A DNA stretch of 38,449 nucleotides from UPXZ01 sp047973025. GTDB taxonomy: Bacteria; Bacteroidota; Bacteroidia; Bacteroidales; Paludibacteraceae. This document shows, piece by piece, positions 1 to 7,957 of this stretch. A program made the translations under genes and the position numbers. Below the pieces are notes generated by a model that ran no database searches, was not told the origin of the DNA, and saw nothing but the letters and a program-made list of their open reading frames with translations. The stretch lies in contig JBKEBE010000026.1 in assembly GCA_047973025.1 (NCBI GenBank), forward strand, positions 1 through 38,449. The letters are read 5' to 3'. The number at the start of each line of letters is the position of its first letter. Position 1 is the stretch's first letter.

Positions 1-165
1 ACGGTTGTCTTTCGATGGTGGCAGGCTGCTGTTCAAGCTGGTTTTGACCGGTTCAAGCTGTTGCAGCTTGGAACTAAGTTCTTCATTTTCTTTACTGAGA
101 ATTATGATTTTGTCCTAAAGCTCCCGGACGAAGCGCCAAACATCTGTTATCGGGTTGTCGTGCAT
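1..165 (-). pseudogene. IS66-like transposase N-terminal fragment, interrupted by a stop
   Basis: Read on the minus strand, the first 120 bases encode a charged coiled-coil stretch (KENEELSSKLQQLE) followed by NSSLPPSKDNR. This Asn/Ser-rich, PPS-containing motif is typical of the N-terminus of IS66-family transposases (DUF6444-like region). The same frame continues upstream to an ATG at 163-165, but an in-frame TAG lies at 115-117, most simply a Gln codon (CAG) turned into a stop. The gene runs off the left window edge, so the DDE catalytic domain is not visible. The frame upstream of the ATG is also open back to a TAA near 217-219. I infer a decayed insertion sequence. Other coiled-coil proteins with an NSS-PPS motif cannot be excluded. 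Confidence 0.5.
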
Positions 166-451
166 AGTTTCCGCATTTTCTTTACAGATATAACGGAGGA
201 AGATCAAACATAGTATTTAAACATATTTTTTATCATTTAATTTAACATTTGTACTACTCGAATTAATAAAAGAGGGGCTGAGTAGTTACTCTATTTTTGA
301 CTTTCAAAAGTTAACTATTTTTATTTGGGTGCTTGTTTTTGTGAGTATGAATTTGTTATTGGTAGCAAAAGCAAAGATTCCGTTTCTAAATGCGTCAATC
401 TCTACTTTAATCCCTTCCTCAATCGTTGTTGTTTTGAAATCGATATTATAG

Positions 452-945
452 CTACTTATTTGATTGTATCTTTATTCCTTTGCTTTGAGCCATTTCGCGA
501 ATGGCTTCTCTCAAGTCATCCGCATTTTCGTAGGTGTAATAGGAGAAATGGATGGTATAAGTAGATTGGTCTTTTTTTGATATCTCGTACCTTCTTTCTA
601 TTTCACGAATGAATAGTATATCACTCCAGAGAATGGTTTCTGACTTGGTAAACTCATCCGGCTTGACCGCAATTTTTCATCATCCACACGAATGTAAGCT
701 TTACTGATAATGGCACTCAATCCTTTGTAGGCAAAGTAAATCCCAACCATGGCAAATAAGACGATGTAAACCCAGTCGAACTGGTCGATCCCGTTCTCCT
801 TTTTCAGTCCCGAAGATGTGACCCAGCCGGACATCCCCATAAAAATCAAACCGATAATAAAGTGATAAAACGAATTTTTGTTGGGGACTTTAATGTTTCT
901 GTTGAGTAGCATAGTGGTGTAGTTTATGCTTATTCTGTTGAACAA
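452..945 (-). pseudogene. Small membrane protein with C-terminal PH-like domain, frameshifted
   Basis: The intact first part (945 to ~676) encodes a short N-terminus, two hydrophobic segments (around HFIIGLIFMGMSGWV and WVYIVLFAMVGIYFAY) and then AYIRVDDEK. At the A-run near 674-678 the frame is lost. The original frame ends at 598 after an implausible tail. Shifting by one base (one A missing) restores a clearly protein-like sequence including KPDEFTKSETILWSDILFI and YENADDLREAIREMAQ, ending at TAG 452-454. The layout of two membrane helices followed by a small cytoplasmic domain resembles bacterial PH-like membrane proteins. The function is unknown to me. ATG at 912 (MLLNRN) is an alternative start to 945. 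The indel could be a true mutation or a sequencing error in a homopolymer. Confidence 0.65.
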
Positions 946-1266
946 TAAATCAAAGAATCGTTACATCCGTAAATGCCAAATAAAATTTGACAAATAACAA
1001 ATCAACTGTCCTGTAAAATAAATTAAGGAAAAATTTCTGTAAATATAATGAATAATTATAAACAATGCAAACAAAAGACAGAAATAAGTGTTTTTGTTTC
1101 GAAATTAAATTTTGTATTTCGTGGAATTTTCGTTAAATTCGCAATCTTAATTTAAGAAAAATCTTTCGTTAAAAGATAAGCTTCTCGATGGTTAAATGAA
1201 CAACTTTAACATTTCGTTGTTAAAGTTTCAGAATAAAATAATAAAAAGAAAATAAATTCACACTCT
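946..1266. other. Intergenic region upstream of aconitase
   Basis: This is 321 bp of AT-rich DNA between a minus-strand gene remnant and the plus-strand acn, so it separates divergent genes. It contains the promoter candidate listed separately at 1111-1141. I see no ORF with protein-like composition and no RNA gene. Confidence 0.6.
1111..1141 (+). promoter_or_regulatory. Candidate Bacteroidota promoter for acn
   Basis: TTTG at 1111-1114 is followed after 19 bp by TAAATTCG at 1134-1141, one mismatch from TAnnTTTG. Element order and spacing fit the Bacteroidota primary sigma factor consensus. Transcription would begin near 1148, giving an A-rich leader of about 120 nt before the acn ATG. No experimental support is available. 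Confidence 0.45.
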
Positions 1267-3546
1267 ATGGTTTTTGATTTGGAAATGATCCGGAAAGTCT
1301 ATGAGAAACTTCCGGAAAAAGTGGAAAATGCGAAAAAACAGTTAGGGCATCCACTAACGCTGACTGAAAAAATATTGTTCGCTCACTTAGCACCTCAGGT
1401 AAGCGTGAGCAACTATGCGCGTGGTGTTGATTACGTGGACTTTGCGCCTGATCGCGTTGCCATGCAGGATGCGACTGCGCAAATGGCACTGCTGCAATTG
1501 ATGAATTCCGGAAGAAAAAATGTTGCGGTTCCGTCAACCGTTCATTGTGATCACCTAATTCAGGCATATAAAAATGCAGGCACTGACTTGCAAACAGCTA
1601 AAGTAACCAACGAAGAGGTTTTTAATTTCCTCCGTGACGTATCCAATAAATTCGGTATTGGATTTTGGAAACCGGGCGCAGGAATCATCCACCAAGTGGT
1701 TCTGGAAAATTATGCCTTCCCCGGCGGGATGATGGTGGGGACAGATTCACATACCCCCAATGCAGGGGGACTCGGAATGATAGCTATCGGAGTAGGGGGA
1801 GCTGATGCCGTCGACGTGATGGCAGGACTTCCTTGGGAGCTTAAAATGCCGAAAATCATTGGTGTAAAACTGAACGGAAAACTCTCCAATTGGGCATCGC
1901 CAAAAGATGTGATCTTGAAATTAGCCGGAATATTAACGGTAAAAGGAGGAACAAACGCCATTATCGAATACTTTGGTGATGGTGTTGGCACCCTTTCTGC
2001 CACCGGCAAAGGGACAATCTGCAATATGGGCGCCGAAGTAGGAGCTACAACCTCTATTTTTCCGTTTGATGAAAAGTCCGCGATTTATCTCGAAGGAACC
2101 GGAAGAAAAGAAGTAGCTGATGAAGCCCGTAAGATTATTGCCTATTTGCAAGCTGATGCCGAAACAGCAATAAATCCGGAAAAATATTATGACCGTGTAA
2201 TCGAAATTAATCTATCCGAGTTAGAGCCACACATTAACGGACCGTTTACTCCCGATGCAGCATATACCATTTCAGAGTTTAAAGAGGTGGTAAAAGAAAA
2301 AGGTTATCCGCAAAAAATGGAAGTCGGCTTAATTGGTTCATGTACCAATTCATCTTACGAAGATTTAACCCGGGCGGCACACATTGTTCACAATGCAAAG
2401 AAAGACGGACTGGATGTACAAGCTCAATTCATCATCAATCCGGGTTCAGAACAAGTACGGTACACCGCCGAGCGTGATGGCATTTTGCAGGAATTTGAAA
2501 ATGCCGGTGCGGTCATTATGGCAAATGCCTGTGGTCCCTGCATCGGACAGTGGAAACGCGATGAAGAAGCGACCGACCGGCCAAATTCAATTGTAACTTC
2601 GTTCAACAGAAACTTCGCGAAGCGTAACGACGGCAACCCGAATACACACGCGTTTGTAACTTCGCCGGACTTAGTTGCGGCATTGACCATAGCTGGCGAT
2701 TTGACATTCAATCCGTTAAAAGACACATTGACAAACAGCAAAGGAGAGCAGGTTAAATTAGCCGAACCCATCGGATACGAGATGCCCCCACGTGGATACG
2801 CGGTAGAAGACGCAGGCTATTTAGTGCCGCTAAAGGATGGCAGTTTGATTGAAGTGGATATAAATCCCACGTCAAACCGACTTCAAAAGTTAACCCCATT
2901 TCCGGCTTGGGATGGAAAAGATTACATCAATCTTCCGCTACTCATCAAAGCCGAAGGAAAATGTACCACAGACCATATCTCGATGGCGGGTCCATGGCTT
3001 TGCTTTCGTGGTCATCTGGATAATATATCGGATAATATGCTGATAGGTGCGGAAAATGCCTTCAACGGAAAAACAAATGCTGTACTCGATGCTGAAACCG
3101 GTGAGTACACAGCGGTACCTACATTAGCAAGAAAATTCAAGACTGCCGGAATTGGTTCTGTGGTAGTAGCGGAAGAAAACTACGGCGAAGGATCAAGCCG
3201 AGAGCATGCTGCGATGGAACCACGCCATTTGAATGTAAAAGCTATTTTGGTAAAATCGTTTGCCCGCATTCACGAAACAAACCTGAAGAAACAGGGTATG
3301 CTCGCATTGACATTTATTGACAAAGCCGATTACGCCAAAGTACAGGAGCGAGACACAATTGATATTCTCGGTTTGACCGAATTTTCGCCGGGCAAAAGTC
3401 TGAAAGTCGTACTCCATCACGCGGACGGGACAACAGATGTGTTTGAAGTTGCTCATACATACAACGAGCAACAAATAGCCTGGTTCAAAGCCGGAAGCGC
3501 GTTAAACGGGATGAAACAGCCATATAAAAATAACCTTGACACATAA
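1267..3546 (+). CDS. acn: Aconitate hydratase, mitochondrial type
   Basis: Cytosolic [4Fe-4S] enzyme interconverting citrate and isocitrate. The 759-aa product has the iron-sulfur ligands in the expected motifs: Cys359 in GSCTNSS and Cys422/Cys425 in ACGPCIGQW, a spacing matching mitochondrial aconitase almost residue for residue. Earlier motifs include VGTDSHTPNAGGLG, and the C-terminal swivel domain has YGEGSSREHAAMEPR. Length and motifs fit the mitochondrial-like aconitase known from Bacteroides rather than the ~890-aa AcnA. It is first in a cluster with isocitrate dehydrogenase and citrate synthase, which together convert oxaloacetate and acetyl-CoA to 2-oxoglutarate. The last ten codons and the stop lie inside a duplicated 64-bp unit (3511-3574 and 3607-3670). 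The ATG start is preceded by an A-rich leader without a strong Shine-Dalgarno. Confidence 0.96.
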   Translation: MVFDLEMIRKVYEKLPEKVENAKKQLGHPLTLTEKILFAHLAPQVSVSNYARGVDYVDFAPDRVAMQDATAQMALLQLMNSGRKNVAVPSTVHCDHLIQAYKNAGTDLQTAKVTNEEVFNFLRDVSNKFGIGFWKPGAGIIHQVVLENYAFPGGMMVGTDSHTPNAGGLGMIAIGVGGADAVDVMAGLPWELKMPKIIGVKLNGKLSNWASPKDVILKLAGILTVKGGTNAIIEYFGDGVGTLSATGKGTICNMGAEVGATTSIFPFDEKSAIYLEGTGRKEVADEARKIIAYLQADAETAINPEKYYDRVIEINLSELEPHINGPFTPDAAYTISEFKEVVKEKGYPQKMEVGLIGSCTNSSYEDLTRAAHIVHNAKKDGLDVQAQFIINPGSEQVRYTAERDGILQEFENAGAVIMANACGPCIGQWKRDEEATDRPNSIVTSFNRNFAKRNDGNPNTHAFVTSPDLVAALTIAGDLTFNPLKDTLTNSKGEQVKLAEPIGYEMPPRGYAVEDAGYLVPLKDGSLIEVDINPTSNRLQKLTPFPAWDGKDYINLPLLIKAEGKCTTDHISMAGPWLCFRGHLDNISDNMLIGAENAFNGKTNAVLDAETGEYTAVPTLARKFKTAGIGSVVVAEENYGEGSSREHAAMEPRHLNVKAILVKSFARIHETNLKKQGMLALTFIDKADYAKVQERDTIDILGLTEFSPGKSLKVVLHHADGTTDVFEVAHTYNEQQIAWFKAGSALNGMKQPYKNNLDT

Positions 3547-3670
3547 AGGGATGATTAACGGCGTGTTCCATGTGTTCTTAATGAAAAAAAAATAAAAAAT
3601 AAACACATGAAACAGCCATGTAAAAATAACTTTGACACACAAGGGAATGATTAATGGCGTGTTCCATCTG
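3511..3670 (+). repeat. Imperfect 64-bp direct repeat spanning the acn stop codon
   Basis: Copy 1 (3511-3574) and copy 2 (3607-3670) align base for base with only a handful of differences. Both begin ATGAAACAGCCAT and end near GTGTTCCATSTG. Copy 1 holds the last codons and TAA of acn. Copy 2 lies wholly in the acn-icd spacer. The A-rich spacers after each copy also match (AAAAATAAACA). Each unit ends with an arm that can pair with a downstream arm: CATGTGTT (3569-3576) with AACACATG (3602-3609), and CATCTG (3665-3670) with CAGATG (3688-3693). The result is two successive hairpins between acn and icd. Confidence 0.85.
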
Positions 3671-3725
3671 ACCTTAAAAAAATAAACAGATGAAATAATT
3701 TTCCAAAACAGGCACCTTGAAGAAA

Positions 3726-5021
3726 ATGGATTCATTTCAAAAAATACAGATTTCCAACAACTCTTCCTCGAATGGAAACAGTACTTTAATCGTCCCGAAT
3801 CATCCGATTATTCCTTTTATCGAAGGCGACGGTATCGGAAAAGAAATTACCGCTTCCGTTCGACAAATAGTCGATACAGCCGTAGGTAAGGCTTATAACG
3901 GCGAAAAAGAAATCGAGTGGAAAGAAGTTTTAGCCGGCGAAAAAGCCTTCGACAAACTTGGGACTTGGCTTCCACCCGAGACGATGGACGCATTTCGAAC
4001 GTATTTAGTGGGCATCAAAGGACCACTGACAACTCCTGTCGGAGAAGGAATCCGCTCGCTCAACGTCGCGCTTCGTCAAGAGTTGGATTTGTACGTGTGT
4101 TTACGTCCGGTACGTTGGTTTAAGGGTGTCGCGACACCACTTTTGCATCCCGATAAGGTCAATGTAACTATTTTTCGTGAAAACACCGAAGATATCTATG
4201 CCGGCATTGAATGGAACGCCGGAACACCCGAATTGCAAAAAGTACTGAAATTTCTCAAGGAAGAAATGGGGGTAGCGAAAATCCGCTTTCCGGAAACAAC
4301 GTCAATCGGGGTAAAACCCGTTTCAGTAGAAGGAACGGAGCGTTTGGTACGATCCGCCATTCAATACGCCATCAAACATAAGTTGCCGTCTGTAACTTTG
4401 GTACACAAAGGCAATATTATGAAATTTACCGAGGGAGGATTCAAAAAATGGGGATATGCTTTGGCCGAAAGAGAGTTTCCGGAAGAAACATTTACCGAAA
4501 ACAAGTTTAATAAAATCAAAGCCGAGCGCGGACTGGATGTTGCCGTTGCGGCATATAATGAAGCCGTTGAAAATCGAAAAGTTTTTATCAAAGATGTAAT
4601 CGCGGACGCTTTTTTGCAGAATACGCTGTTAAAACCCGAAGAATATTCGGTAATTGCTACGCTAAATCTGAATGGAGACTACATTTCGGATCAGCTCGCG
4701 GCTATGGTCGGTGGAATAGGTATTGCGCCGGGTGCTAACATCAATTACCGGACCGGACACGCTATTTTTGAAGCGACTCACGGAACTGCGCCGGATATTG
4801 CCGGAAAAAACAAGGCAAATCCCTGCTCTATGCTACTTTCAGCCGTAATGATGTTGGAATACATCGGATGGGATGAAGCGGGAGAATTGATAACCCAATC
4901 ACTCGAGAGCTTGTTTGAACAAGGTATCGCTACGAATGATTTAGCGCGGTTTATGCCAAACGGGCTGGGGAAATCAACTTCGGAATTTGCTGAAGAAGTG
5001 GTAAGCCAAATCGAGAAATAG
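3726..5021 (+). CDS. icd: Isocitrate dehydrogenase, E. coli Icd-like, probably NAD-dependent
   Basis: Oxidatively decarboxylates isocitrate to 2-oxoglutarate. From the ATG at 3726 the product is 431 aa and follows the E. coli Icd layout. It has the substrate loop TTPVGEGIRSLNVALRQ (Ser111 aligns with the E. coli phosphorylation site), VTIFRENTEDIYAGIEW, VHKGNIMKFTEG with a catalytic Lys, and the metal-binding LNGDYISDQLA. At the cofactor site, HGTAP is followed by Asp357-Ile358, with Ala364 further on. In NADP enzymes these are Lys, Tyr and Val. The same Asp/Ile/Ala set is found in NAD-dependent enzymes, so I infer NAD preference. Asn404 replaces the usual NADP-binding Tyr, although Arg408 is kept. 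An in-frame TTG at 3717 exists, but ATG is preferred. Separated from acn by the hairpin repeats. Confidence 0.95.
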   Translation: MDSFQKIQISNNSSSNGNSTLIVPNHPIIPFIEGDGIGKEITASVRQIVDTAVGKAYNGEKEIEWKEVLAGEKAFDKLGTWLPPETMDAFRTYLVGIKGPLTTPVGEGIRSLNVALRQELDLYVCLRPVRWFKGVATPLLHPDKVNVTIFRENTEDIYAGIEWNAGTPELQKVLKFLKEEMGVAKIRFPETTSIGVKPVSVEGTERLVRSAIQYAIKHKLPSVTLVHKGNIMKFTEGGFKKWGYALAEREFPEETFTENKFNKIKAERGLDVAVAAYNEAVENRKVFIKDVIADAFLQNTLLKPEEYSVIATLNLNGDYISDQLAAMVGGIGIAPGANINYRTGHAIFEATHGTAPDIAGKNKANPCSMLLSAVMMLEYIGWDEAGELITQSLESLFEQGIATNDLARFMPNGLGKSTSEFAEEVVSQIEK

Positions 5022-5184
5022 CTACATGCCATGTCATTTCTTTTTTAATTTACGATGTTATGGCTGTAGCCATGGAGAAATTTTAAACAATATCACTACT
5101 TAAATCATTATATATCGTAAAATTAAACAGCAAGTATTTAGAACACGACTATAAATTAAGACAAAAAACAAAAAGCATACAAAT

Positions 5185-6537
5185 ATGAATGAAAAAGAAT
5201 TAATTCAGCAACTATCTGAGTGCATCAAGAAAACCACCAACATCAAGAAAGAATTGTTTTCGGAGATGGGTGTAAAGCGCGGACTTCGTAACGATGACGG
5301 TACGGGGGTACTTACAGGACTTACTCGCGTGGGCGATGTAGTCGGATACGAAAGAATTCCGACAGGGGGGATGAAAGCTATCCCCGGAAAATTATTGTAT
5401 CGGGGATTAGATGTAGCCGAACTGGTAAAAGGTATTCAAAAAGAAAACCGTCTGGGGTTTGAAGAGACAGCCTATTTATTACTTTCCGGTAATCTTCCGA
5501 GTGCTGAAGAATTGGAATTGTTTCAAAAAGTGATCATGAAAACTATGCCTTTGGATCACAGTACAACAATGAATATACTTTCGCTGAAAGGAAAGAACAT
5601 CATGAATATACTGGCGCGGAGTGTTCTGGAACTGTACGTACACGATGAAAATCCGGACGACATTTCTAAAGACAACCTGATTCGTCAATCCATCAACCTG
5701 ATTGCTAAATTTCCAACCATTATCGCGTACGCATATCAAGTACTTCGTCATGATCAAATGGGGCGTTCGCTACATATTCGTCATCCCTTTGAAGACAAAT
5801 CGGTTGCCGAGAATTTCGTCTATATGATGAAAGGAAAAGATAATTACACGGAATTGGAAGTTAAAATTCTTGACTTGGCGCTAATCTTACACGCCGAACA
5901 CGGCGGTGGAAATAACTCAACCTTCTCGGTGCGTGTAACCAGTTCTACGGAGACAGATACATACTCCGCTATTGCGGCTGGCATCGGTTCACTGAAAGGT
6001 CCGTTACATGGTGGTGCGAATATTCAAGTAAAAAACATGTTTGAAGACCTGAAAAAGAATGTGAAAGACTGGAGTAGCATAGACCAGGTGGATGAATATT
6101 TACTGAAAGTATTAAACAAGGAAGCAAACGATAAAACGGGGTTAATCTACGGTATCGGACACGCAGTTTATACCGTGAGCGATCCACGCGCCGGATTATT
6201 GAAAGACATGGCGCGCGATTTGGCAAAGGAAAAAGGTCGAGAATCTGAATTTGCATTGATGGAGATGGTTGAAGCGAGAGCCGTTAAAACATTTATGGAG
6301 TTCAAAGGCGAAGGTGCGAAACAAACTTGTATCAACGTTGATTTTTATTCAGGATTCGTGTATGATGTCATTGGTCTTCCAGAAGAAGTATTCACGCCAT
6401 TATTCGCCATGGCGCGTATCGTAGGCTGGACTGCCCACCGCATCGAAGAGTTGAATTTCTCTAGTAAACGTATCATACGTCCGTCTTACAAGAATGTACG
6501 CGAACAACAACCTTTTATTCCAATGAGTGAAAGGTAA
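5185..6537 (+). CDS. gltA: Citrate synthase
   Basis: Condenses oxaloacetate and acetyl-CoA to citrate, supplying the aconitase and isocitrate dehydrogenase encoded just upstream. The 450-aa protein has the three catalytic residues in classic motifs: His275 in GPLHGGAN, His326 in GIGHAVYTVSDPRA and Asp386 in NVDFYSGFVYD. It also has LHAEHGGGNNSTF and a C-terminal GWTAHRIEE arginine region. At 450 aa it is longer than short archaeal-type enzymes and has an extra N-terminal segment (about residues 1-60), as in other Bacteroidota members. The 163-bp gap from icd contains a small dyad (ATGGCTGTAGCCAT, 5060-5073) and no clear TAnnTTTG, so it may be read through from acn. Ends at a strong terminator. 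The symbol gltA is by homology; cit is also used. Confidence 0.95.
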   Translation: MNEKELIQQLSECIKKTTNIKKELFSEMGVKRGLRNDDGTGVLTGLTRVGDVVGYERIPTGGMKAIPGKLLYRGLDVAELVKGIQKENRLGFEETAYLLLSGNLPSAEELELFQKVIMKTMPLDHSTTMNILSLKGKNIMNILARSVLELYVHDENPDDISKDNLIRQSINLIAKFPTIIAYAYQVLRHDQMGRSLHIRHPFEDKSVAENFVYMMKGKDNYTELEVKILDLALILHAEHGGGNNSTFSVRVTSSTETDTYSAIAAGIGSLKGPLHGGANIQVKNMFEDLKKNVKDWSSIDQVDEYLLKVLNKEANDKTGLIYGIGHAVYTVSDPRAGLLKDMARDLAKEKGRESEFALMEMVEARAVKTFMEFKGEGAKQTCINVDFYSGFVYDVIGLPEEVFTPLFAMARIVGWTAHRIEELNFSSKRIIRPSYKNVREQQPFIPMSER

Positions 6538-6595
6538 CTATTCAATAAAAAGACATCGTGTAGAGTAGTAGTATAAACACTGCCGATATTACTGG

Positions 6596-6633
6596 AAAAA
6601 CCGGAGTTATTAAAATAACTTTCCGGTTTTTTT
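6596..6633 (+). terminator. Intrinsic terminator after citrate synthase
   Basis: AAAAACCGGA and GTTATT pair across a short A-rich loop with AATAAC and TTCCGGTTTTT, and the hairpin is followed by a T-run (TTTTTTT). It lies 58 bp after the stop codon and closes the acn-icd-citrate synthase cluster. Confidence 0.88.
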
Positions 6634-7418
6634 GTGTTTCAGTAAAGAGTATTCCGACTAAAATAATAAGGTTTCAAGTCAGTTGAATTTCATTGTCGCT
6701 CTAAGAGCTGACTTTTCCGTTTAAAAAGTAATGTTTAGTTTGAATCGAATCTTACAACTCTTCGCTTCAAAAAAAATCAACTCGAGACACGCATAGTCAT
6801 TTAAATCAATTTTTGTAAATAAATTCTAATCTCTTTGAGTTTACTCTTCCGTCGTTTGTTTTGGGAGATTGTTCATTATAGTTTACAAAATCGATAATTA
6901 CTTTTGTAAATTATAAGTTATTTTACAAATATAAACACTCTTAATGTAATAACACATCGGCAGTTAAAATAACAAATGTATTCACGCTTACAAAAGTTAC
7001 ACAAAATAAAAGCGTGTAACGACAACACACTAAAGAATACTTTCATATCATTGATAACCAGATTTATATAAATATTTTTCAATATTTAGGTTTAGGTATT
7101 GGTTTACGTTTGTAATCCTTTCTATACGATTCTATATTTTTGAACAATGTTACTATATAATTAACTAATAAACAATATATTATTATGTTATATTTAAATA
7201 TATAATTTACCGTTGGTTTGGCGCAGTAAATAATGATTAAGTTATCTATACTTGGTTTTAGGGGTATTTATTAACTTTAGTGTTAAATATACATTTGTTT
7301 TCTAAAATTTACATATGTTACTTTATTTTATGATTGTAAAACCATTCCGAATGTAAATTATTTTACATATCTTTGTTACTCTAAATTGACAGACTTAAAT
7401 ATATATTTATTCAGAAAT
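6634..7418. other. Long AT-rich intergenic region with a half-site array
   Basis: About 785 bp without a credible ORF or RNA gene. It holds repeated TTTGTAAA/TTTACAAA half-sites in both orientations: exact copies at 6812-6819, 6882-6889, 6903-6910 and 6922-6929, with near matches at 6988-6995, 7109-7116, 7308-7314 and 7334-7341. Two longer inverted repeats also lie here: AAGTCAG (6676-6682) with CTGACTT (6708-6714), and CACGCTT (6983-6989) with AAGCGTG (7010-7016). The region ends in the palindrome and promoter element in front of the HTH gene. It looks like a regulatory region or a landing site for DNA-binding proteins. Confidence 0.55.
7351..7375 (+). promoter_or_regulatory. Palindromic operator overlapping the -7 element of the HTH gene
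   Basis: ATGTAAA-TTAT-TTTACAT (7351-7368) is a perfect dyad with 7-bp arms. Its last base is the first of TATCTTTG (7368-7375), an exact TAnnTTTG match. No TTTG lies at the usual upstream distance. A related imperfect dyad, TTTACATATGTTAC, sits at 7308-7321. The position, immediately upstream of a gene for a DNA-binding protein, suggests autoregulation. Confidence 0.55.
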
Positions 7419-7883
7419 ATGGAAATGGATAAAGATCGAATTCAAAAGGTCATGGAACAAGAAGGATTGAATGCATCTCAATTCGCGGCTGAAATCGGTG
7501 TAAAGAGTCCGACGCTATCTCACATATTGAATGGAAGAAACAATCCCAGTCTTGATGTATTGAAAAGAATCTTGGATAGATACCGTGAGATTAGTTCAGA
7601 TTGGCTTATTTTGGGGGTTGGTCCCATGTTTCGTGGAATAAGACAACCACAAACGCTCTCGTTGTTCGATAATGAAGAGGTAAAATCTGTTCAATCAAAG
7701 TCTTACCCTATAAAATCAGAAGAAAACTCGGTTAACGAAAATTCCAACATCCAGAATAAAGAAGAAAAAAACAGTAATGTTCCGGTAGAAGCAACGCATA
7801 ATTTGCCACCTGCGGTTAAATTAGTGAAAAAAATAATTGTTTACTACGATGATAATACGTTTCAAGAATTTCTTACCCAATAG
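7419..7883 (+). CDS. XRE-type helix-turn-helix protein
   Basis: Predicted DNA-binding regulator of 154 aa. Residues ~8-65 form a Cro/CI-type helix-turn-helix: RIQKVMEQEGLNASQFAAEI, then GVKSPTLSHILNGRNNPSLD, then KRILDRYREISSDWLILG. A polar low-complexity linker (~80-130, rich in Asn, Glu, Lys and Ser) joins it to a short conserved-looking tail, KKIIVYYDDNTFQEF. This architecture is common in Bacteroidota, where its role is usually unknown. The start was set at ATG 7419 (MEMDKDR). A TTG at 7386 is in frame but less likely, and ATG 7425 is also possible. The gene stands alone between a long operator-rich region and the pyrK promoter. The palindrome at 7351-7368 may be its own binding site, which is inference. 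Confidence 0.85.
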   Translation: MEMDKDRIQKVMEQEGLNASQFAAEIGVKSPTLSHILNGRNNPSLDVLKRILDRYREISSDWLILGVGPMFRGIRQPQTLSLFDNEEVKSVQSKSYPIKSEENSVNENSNIQNKEEKNSNVPVEATHNLPPAVKLVKKIIVYYDDNTFQEFLTQ

Positions 7884-7902
7884 AAGATTGCCGGATCCGT
7901 TG

Positions 7903-7934
7903 ATTGGTTATCTTATTAGAATTTCGTATTTTTG
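7903..7934 (+). promoter_or_regulatory. Candidate promoter for pyrK-pyrD
   Basis: ATTG at 7903-7906 (one base off TTTG) is followed after 20 bp by TATTTTTG at 7927-7934, an exact TAnnTTTG match. Transcription would start near 7941, about 17 nt before the pyrK ATG. It lies between the HTH stop and pyrK. Confidence 0.6.
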
Positions 7935-7957
7935 CAGATAAATAATTTACTTTTCTG

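Noticed and set aside
325..564. 79-codon plus-strand ORF
   Set aside because: It starts at a non-ATG codon and lies opposite the minus-strand coding frames of the frameshifted gene, whose sequence is far more protein-like.
674..678. Programmed -1 frameshift at the A-run of the small membrane protein
   Set aside because: No good X-XXY-YYZ slippery heptamer in the zero frame and no clear downstream stem; a simple indel is more likely.
6676..6714. Second terminator after citrate synthase (AAGTCAG/CTGACTT)
   Set aside because: 25-nt loop, short stem and no real T-run; the hairpin at 6596-6633 already serves.
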